Below are positions 27,101 to 38,698 of a DNA stretch of 64,000 nt, piece by piece (within the stretch, counting starts at the first letter, position 1; each line of letters starts with the position of its first letter). Where the stretch lies: contig BSBN01000140.1 of NCBI GenBank assembly GCA_027924645.1, positions 6,826,501-6,890,500 of the forward strand, given 5' to 3'. The stretch is from Cunninghamia lanceolata (lineage: Eukaryota > Streptophyta > Pinopsida > Cupressales > Cupressaceae). The notes beneath the pieces were generated by a model that saw nothing but the letters and a program-made list of their open reading frames with translations, searched no databases and was not told the origin of the DNA. Position numbers and translations under genes: made by a program.

Positions 27101-28406
27101 AAGATGGAAGTCTCCTGATACTTGACCGATTATTGGTTCACATGAGGAGTGTGCTGAGTTGTACAGTATCCTTTCTAGTTGGTGGTGTAGTTCCCTCCAG
27201 GAGGATGATGTGCTTGCTTGGTCTCCCAATCCTAAGGGAGTCTATACTATTGCCTCTGGATATCAGGTATTACTGTCTCGTAGGGTGGATGGGGAGGAAT
27301 TTCAGTGGTGGAAGCAGGTTTGGAACAAATTCTCCTCACCAAAGTGTAATTGCTTTGTTTGGATGATGGCCTAGAATAGGTGCTTGACCTGGGACAATAT
27401 TCGAAAGAGGGGCTTCTAGGGCCCTTCTATTTGTGTTTTGTGTGGGGCGTCCGAGGAAGACTCTGCTCACTTGTTTTTCTGCTGTCCTTTTGCTATTTAG
27501 ATTTGGCATTTTTGGTGGGATGTCTGGTAGAGCCCCTATGTTCATGCTTCATCCCTAATTGATTTTTGGAATGGTGTGGGTAAGTCCCCTTCTATGGCTT
27601 CTTTCTTGCAGGAAGTGTGGTTTGGGGGGCCTATCTTCATGTTGTGGCAAATTTGGCTAGAGCAGAATCAGTAGATTTTTCGTGGTGAGAAGAAGTTGGT
27701 GCAACAAGTCTGGCAGAGAATTTTGGGCATGATTCAGGAGACGGTGGAGGCTAAGTGTGAGGTGAGATTTCCTTTAGTCAAGTGGGATGCTAAGGTGGTG
27801 GAGAGATTGGGGCTTCAGGCATTGTCTGTGACTTCGTCTTGTGTCAGGAAGGTCAGAAGGCCAATTTGAGAATTCATAGGATTGGTAGGTGGCAGCTTCC
27901 TCCCACTGGGATTCTAAAGATTAATACTGATGGATCCTCCAGGGGCAATCCCGAGCCTACTGGTATTGGGGGATAGGCAGGGATTCTGTAGGCTCGGTGG
28001 TCTTCTTCTTTTTGGTCCATGAGGGGATGCAGACCATCAACATGATGGAAGGGATAGCAATTCGCTATACTTTTGAGAGGGCTCATGCTTTGGGGTGGAG
28101 ATGGATTATTTTTGAGTCGATTCCCAGGTCTTGATCAATTTGCTCATTAGGTGGAAAGTGTTGGGTGTCAATTGGTTGTTGGCTTTGATAGTGCAGCAGA
28201 TTCTGTAGGTTAGTTTGTTGATGGAAATAGTAACCTTTGTTCATATTTCGTGTGAATGGAATAGGGCTGCTGATTGCTTGGTGAAATGGGCATCTAAGCA
28301 TTTAGATGGAGGGAGAACTGAGGAGTGGGAGCTGGTTCCTCTGGTGCTTTGCCATGATTTGGAGAGAATTCTTGTTGAGGATAGGGAGGGTTATAGTGAT
28401 GGTTAA
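24109..28406 (+). pseudogene. LINE ORF2: endonuclease-reverse transcriptase-RNase H, broken
   Basis: This is the replication enzyme of the LINE. Endonuclease (24109-24735): SWNVRGLN, LFLQETKLS, SNIYAPTD, DFNVILE (the usual Gly before Asp is Arg) and ERLDHFLVS. Reverse transcriptase (about 25470-26340): KKGKAPGPDGFPVEFY, PISLCNVIYKIISK, EQSGFVEGRQI, FIKLDMAKACDRV (usual Tyr changed to Cys), GLHQGDPLSPYLF and catalytic FVDD. zf-RVT (about 27300-27500): WNKFSSPKCNCFVW and CVLCGASEEDSAHLFF. RNase H (about 27900-28300): KINTDGSSRGNP, then EGIAIRYTFERAHALGW and HISCEWNRAADCLVKWAS. At least a dozen nonsense codons and several frameshifts (one near 25950-26000, more in RNase H) disable it. Most stops fit loss of a CAG/CAA or CGA codon. 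Confidence 0.92.
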
Positions 28407-28517
28407 CTTAGGTCTTGTTTCGCTCTTCTATTTTTGTTGTTTCCTGGGATTTTGGTCCTTTGCTCTCTTTGTAATGCTCCTTTCTAATTTTTAATAAAGT
28501 TTTTACCCCTTTTTTAA
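28407..28517 (+). terminator. LINE 3' UTR and tail
   Basis: T-rich 3' UTR with the polyadenylation-like AATAAAG near 28493-28499, a short C/T run, then a few A residues running into the target duplication. There is no long poly(A) tail. Confidence 0.7.
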
Positions 28518-28537
28518 AAACATCCATTAAATCAAAT
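28518..28537. repeat. Target-site duplication, right copy (LINE)
   Basis: Identical to 22209-22228. Confidence 0.92.
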
Positions 28538-29250
28538 AAATTAACTCTTTAATTTTTAATTTAATAGATCTTAATTTTTAATAGATACAATTAAATAATT
28601 TAACTTTATAAACATTGGTAATTTCAAGAACTCATTCAAAATAATGAACCCTTGATCAACTTGACTTTCTATTATGTGAAAATAAAGCATTAGAAAAAAT
28701 TAAAATGTTTTCTAATATAATTTTTTAGAAAATAAAGTATTAAAAAAATTTGAAATGTTATTCTAAAATAGAATAAATATAATATTATAAGAGAATTTTT
28801 AAAAAATAAAGAAAATTAAAATTATTAACTAACAAGAAAGATTCCAATGCATAAGGAAGTTTCCAAACTTTTCAACTGCAAAAGGAAAGTTTCCATATTG
28901 TATTGTTTATATAAATAATTATATTTGAGAACTATGTCTATTAGAAGCAACCTTCTATATAAATAACAAATAATGGATAAGGACAATTGATTTTTAAAAA
29001 CACAATTATTTTCTAATTGTATTTAAATATGAAGGTCAAATATGGCATCATAACAATTATTATAATCAACTTCATCATTTACAAGACATAGATAAGGCAA
29101 TTTGTTGGGTCCTAAAGACTTTGCAAGGCTTTGCATTGGAGACATTGTGGAGGCTACACAATAATGGATTCCATAGAGAACTATTCATGTTTAGTTGGAA
29201 AGAGTTGCCAGTAAATCTAATTATTATACATCTCATTCCTTTTTTTAAAA
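28538..29250. other. AT-rich spacer, no gene
   Basis: The segment at about 28824-28900 (GGAAGTTTCCAAA, then AAAAGGAAAGTTTCCA) is an inverted relative of 22058-22107, on the other side of the LINE. The segment at about 28935-29090 is a direct repeat of 30508-30645. Confidence 0.5.
28935..29090. repeat. Direct repeat, copy 1 (promoter/leader-like)
   Basis: Shares with 30508-30645 the ordered blocks GCAACYTTCTATA, ATAACAAAWMATGGA, AATTGTATTTAAA and ATCAACTTCATC. This copy has CTATATAAATAA near its start. Confidence 0.6.
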
Positions 29251-29270
29251 ACAAAAAATTACAATATTGA

Positions 29271-29703
29271 TTGAATGTTGTTTGTATAGGTGATGCCAGT
29301 AATACTGCTAAAACATATGAAAGTCATAATGATGTTGTGGACAACACTGGATTTTATTTTGCTCTATTACGTGCTCTTCAAAATATCAGTAACATGCAAT
29401 TTGATGAGATGCTTAGACAAGGTTTGCTGGATTATTTTCTCTTTGATGTGTGATGCCAAGAAAGGAGAGTTCATGATAAGTTTGATGAAGCCTATGATGC
29501 AGATGATGAGGATGGAGTAGAACGTCAACATAAACATCGTTGTCTCATTACACAAACAGAAGACTATGATGCAGATGATGAGAATGAAGTAGAATGTCGA
29601 CAGAAACGTCCTCATCTCTCACTACACAAATAGAAGACTATGATGCGGATGATGAGAATGAAGTAGAACGTCGACACAAACATCCTCATCTCACTGTACG
29701 AGC
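29271..29703 (+). other. Unrecognised gene-like fragment with 72-74-bp repeats
   Basis: A 60-codon open frame (29271-29453) reads GDASNTAKTYESHNDVVDNT and ends in DYFLFDV plus a TGA. If the stop is read through, the frame enters three tandem units at 29493, 29565 and 29639. The first two encode acidic YDADDE(D/N)-x-VE segments followed by basic RQHKH or RQKRP residues. The second unit is 74 bp rather than 72, so the frame is lost in the third. I do not recognise a family. It may be a captured or decayed host exon, or chance plus a minisatellite. Upstream, 29096-29210 also has non-AT-like composition. Confidence 0.3.
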
Positions 29704-30057
29704 ATACATAGCTCATATGAAACCCTCATTTCATCTTAAATAAGATGTGTATATCAATATAAATAATAAATTAAATTTTGAATAATAAATTTTAATGTTT
29801 TTTTGATGTCATGATGTCCCATTCCAACCTATTTCCTTCACACATTTTTGTAACTACTATGCCAATAAGATTATCTTATTCTAAGGCTCAATTGCCTCGT
29901 TTGATTGTGAATGGTATGGTGAACTCCTATTGTATGTGATCACAAAATTCTCGACAATTACTTTATTAAAGCATAAAAATATTTTTAAAAAATAAAATAC
30001 CATTTGATTTTTTTCATATATCGATTTATTTAATTAAGACTATTCATAAAAATAAAT

Positions 30058-30375
30058 AATTAGAAATGTTTTATTTAATTTTATATCAAATTTCCATATT
30101 CATTAAAGGCAAATTCAAATTACAAAATATTTTAAACAACATAAATTTCAAACAGTTGGAATTGGAAATGTCTTATTTAATTTTAAATCAACTTTCCATA
30201 TTCATTAAAGGCAAGTTCAAATTAGAATTTTTTTTAAATAACTATCAATTTAAAACAGTTTGAATTAGAAATGTTTTATTTAATTTTAAATCAAATTTCC
30301 ATATTCATTAAAGGCAAGTTCAAATTAGAAAATATTTTAAACAACTGTAAATTTCAAAAGTTTGAATTAGAAATC
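30058..30375. repeat. Three tandem units of about 105 bp
   Basis: Each unit contains GAAATGTTTTATTTAATTTT, CCATATTCATTAAAGGCAA, TTCAAATTAGAA and a TTTAAACAACT-like block. The 65-codon frame at 30066-30263 is only the repeat read through. Confidence 0.8.
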
Positions 30376-30471
30376 GTTTATTCAAATTAGAAATGTTTGG
30401 TTTAGATTTAAAGTAAGTTTATATATTTGTTATATGCAGTCCCTAGATCACTGAATTGAAAGCAAGAATAT

Positions 30472-30522
30472 AGAAAGTTGCCTCTCAAAATTGCACCTCT
30501 TAGAGGCAACTTTCTATAAGAA
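30472..30522. repeat. Short hairpin (inverted repeat)
   Basis: AGAAAGTTGCCTCT and AGAGGCAACTTTCT flank a loop of about 20 bases. The right arm begins the direct repeat shared with 28935-29090. Confidence 0.7.
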
Positions 30523-30645
30523 TAACAAAACATGGAAAAGGAAACTTTATCTTTCTAAAAATGCAACCCATTTCAAATTGTATTTAAACAATACAAAGGT
30601 AAATTATTTTTGCAATCAACTTCATCTCTCATTTGCAAGGTATGA
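30508..30645. repeat. Direct repeat, copy 2 (promoter/leader-like)
   Basis: Partner of 28935-29090. It ends CATTTGCAAGGTATG, which resembles a splice donor, but no coding exon is evident downstream. Confidence 0.55.
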
Positions 30646-31628
30646 TATTAAATTTTTTCTTACCTCATAAGAAATGTTTAGGTATTAAGCATTGGATTAA
30701 AATCCACCAATCCATAACATATGTAATTCAATCTAAGTAGTCAAGAATATATCTTTGTTATTGTTATTAATTATTTCAAATTTATTTGACAATTTAAATA
30801 AAAATTCTTGACAAGTCATTGATTGTTCATTGGATTGTGATTGGATTGTGCAGACATTAGGAGAAGCATTTACATATCAATACATACATTCCACACAATG
30901 ACTTCTGACTCCAAATCATATTTGTATTAATTGTGACTTTGAATAGCTAATATTAATGATATTATATTTGATTTTTATAATATGTTTAGATTAGAATAAT
31001 AGATTTTATTAATATGTTGTCATTGTAAAAATCAAATATTATATTATTATATTATTAATATTTAAGACATAGATAACAATTATCATAAGTTTTAATATTG
31101 TAGGATATTATTGATTTTAGAAATTCAAATGGTAGCATTAGCATCCCGAATGGTTGCATTCGGCTTCCTCATCTTAACAAAATGTATATTAATTTAATTA
31201 AATTTATATTATATTTTAATATTTTTCATCCACCACTTGACTTTGGACTTTTGGTCTTCTCTAGTTGCAGTTGCTGCGCCACAACTTGCCTTTTCTCTTC
31301 AACTTCCACGCACTCCCAAAGACCTCTGATTTTTGTTGTCTTCTTCCTGATAGATAAGAGGCAAGCTATAATTTCATGTAATAAATTGTAATAATTTAAC
31401 CTATATCTTATAATAGCTTATAAGATATTTATATATATGAATTCCATATATAATAAGCTTATAATATCTAATAACCTAGGTGTATTTTAATATATTAATT
31501 AGTATATATATTATATAGTTATTTAATATTATAGTATGAAATAATACAATATAGTATTTTTATTAGGTTATGATTATTACCATTATATATAGTATTAATA
31601 AAAACACTATAAGCCTATAAGCTTACTA

Positions 31629-31630
<2 letters not shown>
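30646..31630. other. AT-rich spacer, no gene seen
   Basis: No supported coding sequence. A 69-codon frame at 31182-31391 is unrecognised and probably chance. The block at about 31505-31610 recurs at about 31905-32025. Confidence 0.5.
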
Positions 31631-31711
<81 letters not shown>

Positions 31712-32025
31712 TAATCTAATTAATTTTTATTGCTATATATTATATTAGTAACTATATAATTAATATGGTTTAAATTAAGTAACATGTAAAATATTTGTAT
31801 TATTATTAAATAATAATATTAATTTATTTATATTGTAAGTTTCCATTATGAAAATAGCAATATTTTTAATGTTTCCATATTAATATAATAGTAATATTAA
31901 TATCTTAATATTATATAGTTATTTAATACTATAGTATATATATTATATATCTATAGTATTAAAAAATACTATATATTATATTTTTAGGTTATGATTATTA
32001 AGATTAGATATAGTATTTTATTTTA
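31505..32025. repeat. Pair of about 110-bp AT-rich direct repeats around a TA tract
   Basis: ATTATATAGTTATTTAATA, then TATAGTAT and TTAGGTTATGATTATTA, occur in the same order at about 31510-31600 and 31905-32010. Confidence 0.65.
31632..31707. repeat. (TA)n microsatellite, about 75 bp
   Basis: An uninterrupted TA run. Confidence 0.95.
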
Positions 32026-32219
32026 AATAAGTTGATATATAGTATAATATTAATTAGTATATATATTAGGTTACGTTTATATAAATTTAATTAGTATATA
32101 TTGAGATTAATAGTTTCATGTATTAATATTTTAATTATACAACAATTATAAATTAAGCTTTTTTTTTTTATGTCATTCACATATTGTCAACATTAGTCAT
32201 TTCCTCTCTTCTTAAATAT

Positions 32220-33155
32220 CCAACTGTAGAATTGTCTTCTTAAGTATTAGACAACTTCAATAATTTAGTATTTTTTTTTCTAAATTACACTTTAGAAGGC
32301 ATGAGTTTTCCACAGTCCATAATAGTAAATGCAAGTGCTTCTGGAATCAACTGTGTATGTTTTTTGTATAAAAAAAAATGTTTCGGATCATGCTCACTCA
32401 TCATTAGGAAGAGGATAGTTGAAAATTAGATAGTAGACTTGAACTTTATAAAGGAGTGAGAGAGGAAGAAGGCACAAAAAAAGAAGCGTAGGAGGTGAGG
32501 AGGGAAAATTAGAGTAAGGTTAAAGGAAAGAGGAAAGTGATCAAAGAGAGGGTATTGGGATAACATACAACCCCACAAACCAAATACACACTAAAGTAAA
32601 ACATATAAATGATAATGCAAGTACAAGCAAGGAGAGGGAATAGGGGCATCATACAAATCCACAAACTATTTAAAACATAAAGTAAAAATCATAAATATTA
32701 ATACAAGTACAAGTAACCATATATAGAATACAAAAGTATAGTAAAAGCATATAATGAAATAATTAACCAACTAAAGATATATAAACCCATGACCAAGAAT
32801 GATGCACAATAAACAAAGACAAATAGATGGAAGGAAATGAACAACTAAATGAAACAAACAACCAAAGAGAATGAAAGACCAACCCATACATTAAATGAAA
32901 AATAAGAGTAAGTGAAATAGGCAAGTGCTCCATGAAAGGAAGAGGCAACAACAAATCAATGAAAGAACAATGACATAACAAAATAAATATGTGAGGAAAT
33001 ATAATGTTGATTCTAGAAGCACTTACATTTAAATTACACATTATTTTCCTCTCATTCATTTAGGTCATGGAAAATGCCCAAATATAGAATTGTCTTCTTA
33101 CGTATTAGATGACTTCAATAATTCAATATTTTTTTACTAAATTACACTTTGTTTT
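32220..33155. repeat. Spaced direct repeats upstream of the Helitron
   Basis: AGAATTGTCTTCTTA-x-GTATTAGA, then ACTTCAATAATT and CTAAATTACACTTT, occur at about 32228-32293 and 33087-33150. Between them, at about 32545-32718, is a two-unit repeat of about 90 bp carrying ACAAGTACAAG and CCACAAAC. TTATAAAGGAGTGAG near 32445 resembles a TATA box, but no transcript can be assigned. Confidence 0.55.
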
Positions 33156-33184
33156 CCTCTCATTCATTTAGGTCATGGAAAATC
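33045..33184. repeat. Duplicated acceptor/start block
   Basis: TTTCCTCTCATTCATTTAG followed by GTCATGGAAAAT occurs twice, about 107 bp apart. Each copy looks like a pyrimidine tract and AG acceptor followed by an ATG. The second ATG (33175) opens the longer frame. Confidence 0.7.
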
Positions 33185-33401
33185 CTAATCGACAAGCTGA
33201 TATAATTGATATTGATAGTACTGATTCACAATAGTCTGTTTCAAGTCCATTGATTCAAAGTGAATCAATGAATTCAAATGATTTTGTGGATACTGAAATC
33301 CATAAATTGGGAGTGTTAGTTATACAAATGTGCAACAATCTTGTTGACAAGCTCATACTGGAAATCTCCTGTCCTCGTATAATTACACCAGAAGATGTTT
33401 A
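33175..33401 (+). pseudogene. Putative N-terminal exon of the Helitron protein (broken)
   Basis: From ATG 33175 the frame reads MENPNRQADIIDIDSTDSQ. After an in-frame TAG it continues SVSSPLIQSESMNSNDFVD and then HKLGVLVIQMCNNLVDKLIL to about 33401. A diverged inverted copy at 34168-34340 keeps the same peptide with mostly conservative differences, which argues that the segment was once coding. It lies 5' of, and on the same strand as, the Helitron Rep frame. The link to the Helitron is inferred from position only; I recognise no domain. Confidence 0.4.
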
Positions 33402-33549
33402 GATTTCCAAATAAAGTGTTCACAAATTCCACATGCCACTACACAAACTTGTTGTTTTAGCAGTTTTGTGAAGGATCTATTCTACGATCAGCAATATGAC
33501 CAAGGCTCTCCAGCTCTAATTGTACGAGATGTTCAAAACTACCTCAAGC

Positions 33550-34160
33550 AGTAGTATAACATGGTTATACTACTATTACTATTCAATAAACAAGTTGTTT
33601 AAAGCTTTCTTGGTAAAATGTAACACAATTATATTGCTATTACTATTAAATAAACAAGCTTTTTAAAGCTTTTTCACTTAGATGTTGTAACACAGTTCTA
33701 TTGTTGTTACTATTCAATAAAGAATTATCTATTAATGCTTGATTATTATTTAATTAATAACTTAATTAATATTAAATTTTCTTTACTTTATATTTTATCT
33801 TCCTACTTCTTAAATTATCTCAATAATATTTTTGTATAAATACATCTTCCATTCCGTAACAATTGTAATAATTGACACAAACCCTAATCCTAACCATAAC
33901 CATAATTCTACTTGTAACCGTAATTATTTTACATTCAATAGATTATGATAGATTAAATATTACATCAATTAAACTATTGTACAAGTTGTTGAATGCTTTA
34001 AATTTTAGGGAAATGTAACATAGTTCTATTACAGTTGTAATTCAATAAACAATTGTCTATTAATGTTATATTTTTCTTTACTTAATAACTTACTTTATGT
34101 TTTATCTTCATATGTCTTAATTTATCTTAATTTTTTTTGGTACAATTTTTTTCCCCCTTA
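33550..34160. repeat. Degenerate tandem repeats in the Helitron 5' region
   Basis: GTAACAYAGTTCTATT, then TTACTATTCAATAAA, recurs near 33560, 33620, 33690 and 34015. A larger period of about 325 bp links 33690-33880 with 34015-34150. ACACAAACCCTAA, then CTACTTGTAACCG-like blocks, recur at 33877 and 34338. Confidence 0.6.
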
Positions 34161-34167
34161 ACCATTC

Positions 34168-34340
34168 AAACATCTTCTAGTGTAATTATACTTCCAGTAT
34201 GAGCTTGTAAACAAGATTGTCGCACATTTGTATAACTAACACTCCAAATTTATGGATTTTGGTTTCCACAAAATCATTTGAATTTGTTGATTCACTTTGA
34301 ATCAGTGGACTTAAAATGAATTGTTCTGAATAATTGACAC
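34168..34340 (-). repeat. Inverted copy of the putative N-terminal exon
   Basis: The reverse complement matches 33230-33401. On the minus strand it reads SPLIQSESTNSNDFVE and HKFGVLVIQMCDNLVYKLIL. It interrupts one unit of the local direct repeat, so it was inserted or inverted after that repeat duplicated. The two arms could form a hairpin of about 165 bp. Confidence 0.75.
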
Positions 34341-36868
34341 AAACCCTAACCCAAATAATAACATTGAACATTAACACAAACCCTAACTGCCAACATAACT
34401 CTACCTGTAACAATAAATATTTTGCATTTAATAAATGTTAAATTTGAATGTTACAAATGAATTAAACTATTGTATGTCATTGATATTATAGCTTTGGGTC
34501 GACCGAAAAAGATTTTTGAATCTGAGGAACAAAGAAAATAATACCAAAGAGAATATCAATGAGAATATCAAAAATGCCAAAAGGAGAACATGACAGATGC
34601 AGAAAGGGATGAGTAGAGACCACAACGTAATGAAGCAGATAGGAAAAGATATGCAAAAAGAAAATCAGAAGTAACAATAGAACAATTGAAAATTGTATAA
34701 TCCAATTCACAAAGATAGGAAAGGCAAGTAGATGATCCACAACATGGTACTCTTAATAGAAATACACATCAATAACCATCTCAACAACAATTGCATTCAG
34801 AAGAAGAGGTGAGGGAACAAAATAATCAAAAACTAGGGGACACACAAGGAATTCAAATAGAAAAAGACCCTTAAGCTATTATTGAGGAAGAGGCTTCCAG
34901 AACACTAGAATATGTTGTAGCAACCCCTAAAAAATTAGGTGAACAAGGCTTCCAATCTTCTTTAGAATCATATGATGAAAATGTCAAAAACCCAAATAGA
35001 TTAGTTTCCAGTGATTTTAGAAGAATGCAAATGTTGTTTTTTCAACATATAGATAAGTTGGAGTCACTGGCGATGTGTTATCTTTGCCAAGAAAGTTATA
35101 TTGGTATAACAGTCTTCCGCATGCCCCAAGGTCTGGTTTACAATAGATGTAGACAAGAAAGAGGAAATAATAGATTTTCGTATGCAAATAATATGAACCC
35201 TGGTCCTCAACCAAGTGAACTTGCTAACCTCACTCAAGTGGAAGAAATGTTGATTGCGCATGTCAATCCAATTTTACAAGTCACACATGCAACATGTGCT
35301 CAATTTAAATATAAAGGCAACACAACAAGCTTTCCATAAAATATAGAAAATGTGGCAAAAAAATTACTGCACCCTATTAAAGATCTTCCACTTATTATAG
35401 TTCGAAGAAAGGATCAACGTGGCACAAGATATAATTTCACAGTCAACAGAGAACGTGTATATAAAGTACTACAATACAAAATTGAACATGACAATTTTTA
35501 TTCTAATGTTACAATTGATCCAAATGCACTTGAAAATATATCAACTAATTCAGATCAAAATGTATTTGAGCAACTCATAATAGTGCACATGGAATTTGAT
35601 TCAGATGTCAACAAGGTTGTTTTTGTTGGTCAATTAATGGAAACAGATGACAGTAATATTATTGATCACACTACATCAATGATATCAAAACCACCAAATG
35701 CACAAAAAGAAATGGAGTTAATCCATGCATGGGTGAACAATCCAACTACAAATCTGACATCGCTCATTGATTGGCCTACCATTGGTACATCCCCAATAAA
35801 TGAATATGTGATAATAGGTTTGTTTGATATGGCAATTCCAACATTAGTCCCTGACAGAAAATGTGATTGGCTAGAACCACAACTACTAAGAGTACATCCT
35901 CACGAATTTGTCAAACAACTTCTTTGTTACAAAGATAATCGCTTTGGTAAGCATCCAAAGTTTTGGTATTACATGATGAATATGATTATGAGGCATCATG
36001 CACAAAGTTCATCATCAGTTTTTTGTTAAAAAAAGTCTATAGGACATGCCTATAACGATAAGTGATCTATGTGAACAGATGGACAATATGCCACACTCTC
36101 ATTTGGCAGACAAGTTGAAGCAATTTAGAACCAATTTGAGAGGTACAAGATCATATTGGACAAAGTGTCAAGCAAAATTAACAGATATGCTTCATCAGAT
36201 TGGCACACCAACTATATTTTTTACCTTAAGTGCAGTTGATTTGTATTGGCCAGATTTACACACATTGATGCCTAGAACACCACCTTCTAATCCACGAGAG
36301 GCACAAACATGGCAAAGACAAAATATCATTGACTACCCTCACATTGTTGCACAATACATGCATTTATGTAACGCATACTTTAGAAAAGAGATACTACAAA
36401 AAGGTATGAATGTAAAAGATTTTTGGTGTAGATATGAGTGGCAACATAGAGGTTCTACACATGTTCATGCATTTATATGGATGCAAGGAGCACTAAATAT
36501 TGCTAATATTGATTGGACTGATCAAGAACAACTAAGAAATGTTGAAAGTGATTTCCACTATATTATTCATGCATGGATCCTAGAGAAGATATGCACTAGC
36601 GAAACATACAGGGATGTTCACAATAATTTTAAAATTTCTCTTATCATCTATGTTTATTTTTTAAATCTATAATTATTAATTCGTACATTATGTTAAACAT
36701 TGCAGGCATTCCACAATTTCTCTCAACATCCTTGTCTAAAAAATACTTGATAAATCATGGAAACAAATTTTAACACTGACTATAAAGAGATACTGAACAC
36801 TATTGAGAGACACACGATGTGTAGAGAGGGTGCATGTCTAAGGAAAAAGGAGGGAAACTTGTCTCTAG

Positions 36869-36973
36869 GTAATTAGACAATTAAATCTTTATTCTTTGAA
36901 CAAATATTAACAATTTATTAGTTTTAGTGAAATATTAAATTTATAAAAGAATTGTTTGTTACTTGAATTGAAG
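36869..36973 (+). other. Probable intron in the Helitron gene
   Basis: Donor GTAATTAG and acceptor GAAG join KKEGNLSL to RYNAPWLLNLDG; the intervening AT-rich sequence breaks every frame. An upstream intron ending ATTGCAG at about 36705 is also likely, but its donor is unclear. Confidence 0.55.
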
Positions 36974-38501
36974 GTATAATGCTCCATGGTTGTTAAATCT
37001 AGATGGATCAAAAATATATGAAGATATACAAAATGGTGAAAAAAGATTTGCACCATTAAGAAATGATGTCAAGTTAAACACACACAATAGGTACATCCTC
37101 CAATTATGGAGAGAAAATATCGACTGGCAACCTATTCTATCCAAACATGTAGTAATTAAATACATTGCAAAGTATGCAGCCAAAGAAGAAAAGAGCTCAG
37201 AAATGTACCACCATATGTTAATGCATTTAGCAAACATAGAAAACCCTGATGATTTAGCCGCAGGAGCTTATAAGAGGCTTCTCATAGAAACAATAGTAGA
37301 AAGGGATATTGGAGCTCAAGAAACAAGCCACATGCTCTTAGAACTTCCATTAGTAGAGGGTAGTAGAACGTTTGTGAACTTAAGTGTCTCAGATGAGATC
37401 TTTAAATGTGTGATTTTGAATGATGAAGATGATAATAAAGAACAGACAATATCATTTATTGACGCATACAGAATAAGGATTTATAGTATGGAAGCTGCAT
37501 CACTTATCGATGTGGCAAGATCATGGATATATAATCCAAAAAGAAAAAGAGAAAACAAATGGAATAAAAGAAAAACTGTAGTTGTCGTAACAATGTTTCA
37601 TAGATTTTATTCGATTCCTGCATGTGACTTTGATAAATGGATAGAATTTTGCTTTCGTGAGTTGATACTTTATAAACTATTTCAAGACATTCAAAGGGAT
37701 ATTGGCCTTGACAATGAATCCATAGTGGCAAACTTGGACAACTTCAGTTATAATCAATGGCATTTACAACGAACAGTACCATCAAAAAATAAGGAAAATA
37801 TTAATGACTCTAAATCTGAAGAAAATGACAATGCTCAATGAACCACTACATAGAATGAATGGGAAATTTTATCTCGACTTCATCATGGCCAAATATTGCA
37901 AGTTTCAGAGATAGATAGGTTGGGCAGAAAATATATAGACAGACATACATATTGGTGTCAAGGATTTGAAGGTCATGATTATACAAATCAAACAAAAAAT
38001 TTTATTAACAACATGAAAGTTAATGGTTTCCTCATTTATGATGATATTCCACAATGCGTTGACTATGGAAATCTCAGCAAATGATAGTAGAAAGCAGTCA
38101 GCATTGTCACGTCACATTACCAATCACATGAAAATACATTTCTGCTCTACATGATAATTCAGGGAACTGCAGGAACAGGTAAGTCTTATGTGATTGGTAC
38201 GATTACTCAAGCTCTGGAAAAATTATCTTTTCCCAATCAATCTCCTCTACTTCTACTCGTGCCGACTGGAGTTGCAACATTCAACATTGGTGCTTCAACA
38301 GTTTATTCAAAATTAAGAATTCCAATTTAAGAGATTTTAATGCACTAGAAGGGACAAGAATTACAACTTTCCAAGAAGATGTGTCACATGTCAAATACAT
38401 ATTGAAAGCTGAAATGAGTTTCCTTGGAGAGATGTTAATTGAAAACATAGATTATAGGTTTTGAAAAGCATTTCCAGAAAATGCTAATCAAAGCTTTGGA
38501 G

Positions 38502-38622
38502 GTAAGTTTTCAACTCAAATTGCTAACATTCTTTACTTCACATTATATATCATTTTATTCAAATTTATCATAATTCCTCTTGTAAAATACATAATTAACA
38601 ATATGTTTATTATTTATTTTAG
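38502..38622 (+). other. Probable intron in the Helitron gene
   Basis: A consensus GTAAGT donor and TTATTTTAG acceptor. The downstream exon opens GISMILVGDLAQLPPI, the expected helicase sequence. Confidence 0.7.
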
Positions 38623-38698
38623 GCATATCTATGATTTTAGTTGGAGATTTGGCACAATTGCCTCCCATAAATGACAGAGCTCCATATGAAAGTAGAAG

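Larger units (their letters stand above)
22229..28517 (+). mobile_element. Near full-length L1-type LINE with RNase H
   Basis: A 6289-bp non-LTR retrotransposon bounded by an exact 20-bp target-site duplication. Order: about 485-bp G-rich 5' UTR, ORF1, ORF2, and a short 3' UTR with AATAAAG ahead of a TTTTTT-AA end. ORF1's stop and ORF2's start overlap as ATGA at 24109-24112. ORF2 has endonuclease, reverse transcriptase, zf-RVT and RNase H regions in that order, as in plant L1 elements of the RNase H-bearing lineage. Both frames are broken, so this copy is dead. The full-length 5' end is notable because most LINE copies are 5'-truncated. Confidence 0.93.

Noticed and set aside
30066..30263. 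65-codon frame MFYLILYQISIFIKG repeated
   Set aside because: It is the 105-bp tandem repeat read through; not a gene.
32763..33059. Minus-strand 98-codon hydrophobic frame
   Set aside because: Composition follows the purine-rich plus strand; no domain and no promoter or splice evidence.
33877..34395. AAACCCTAA-like motifs resembling plant telomere repeats
   Set aside because: Only one or two adjacent units at each place, with irregular spacing; not an interstitial telomere array.
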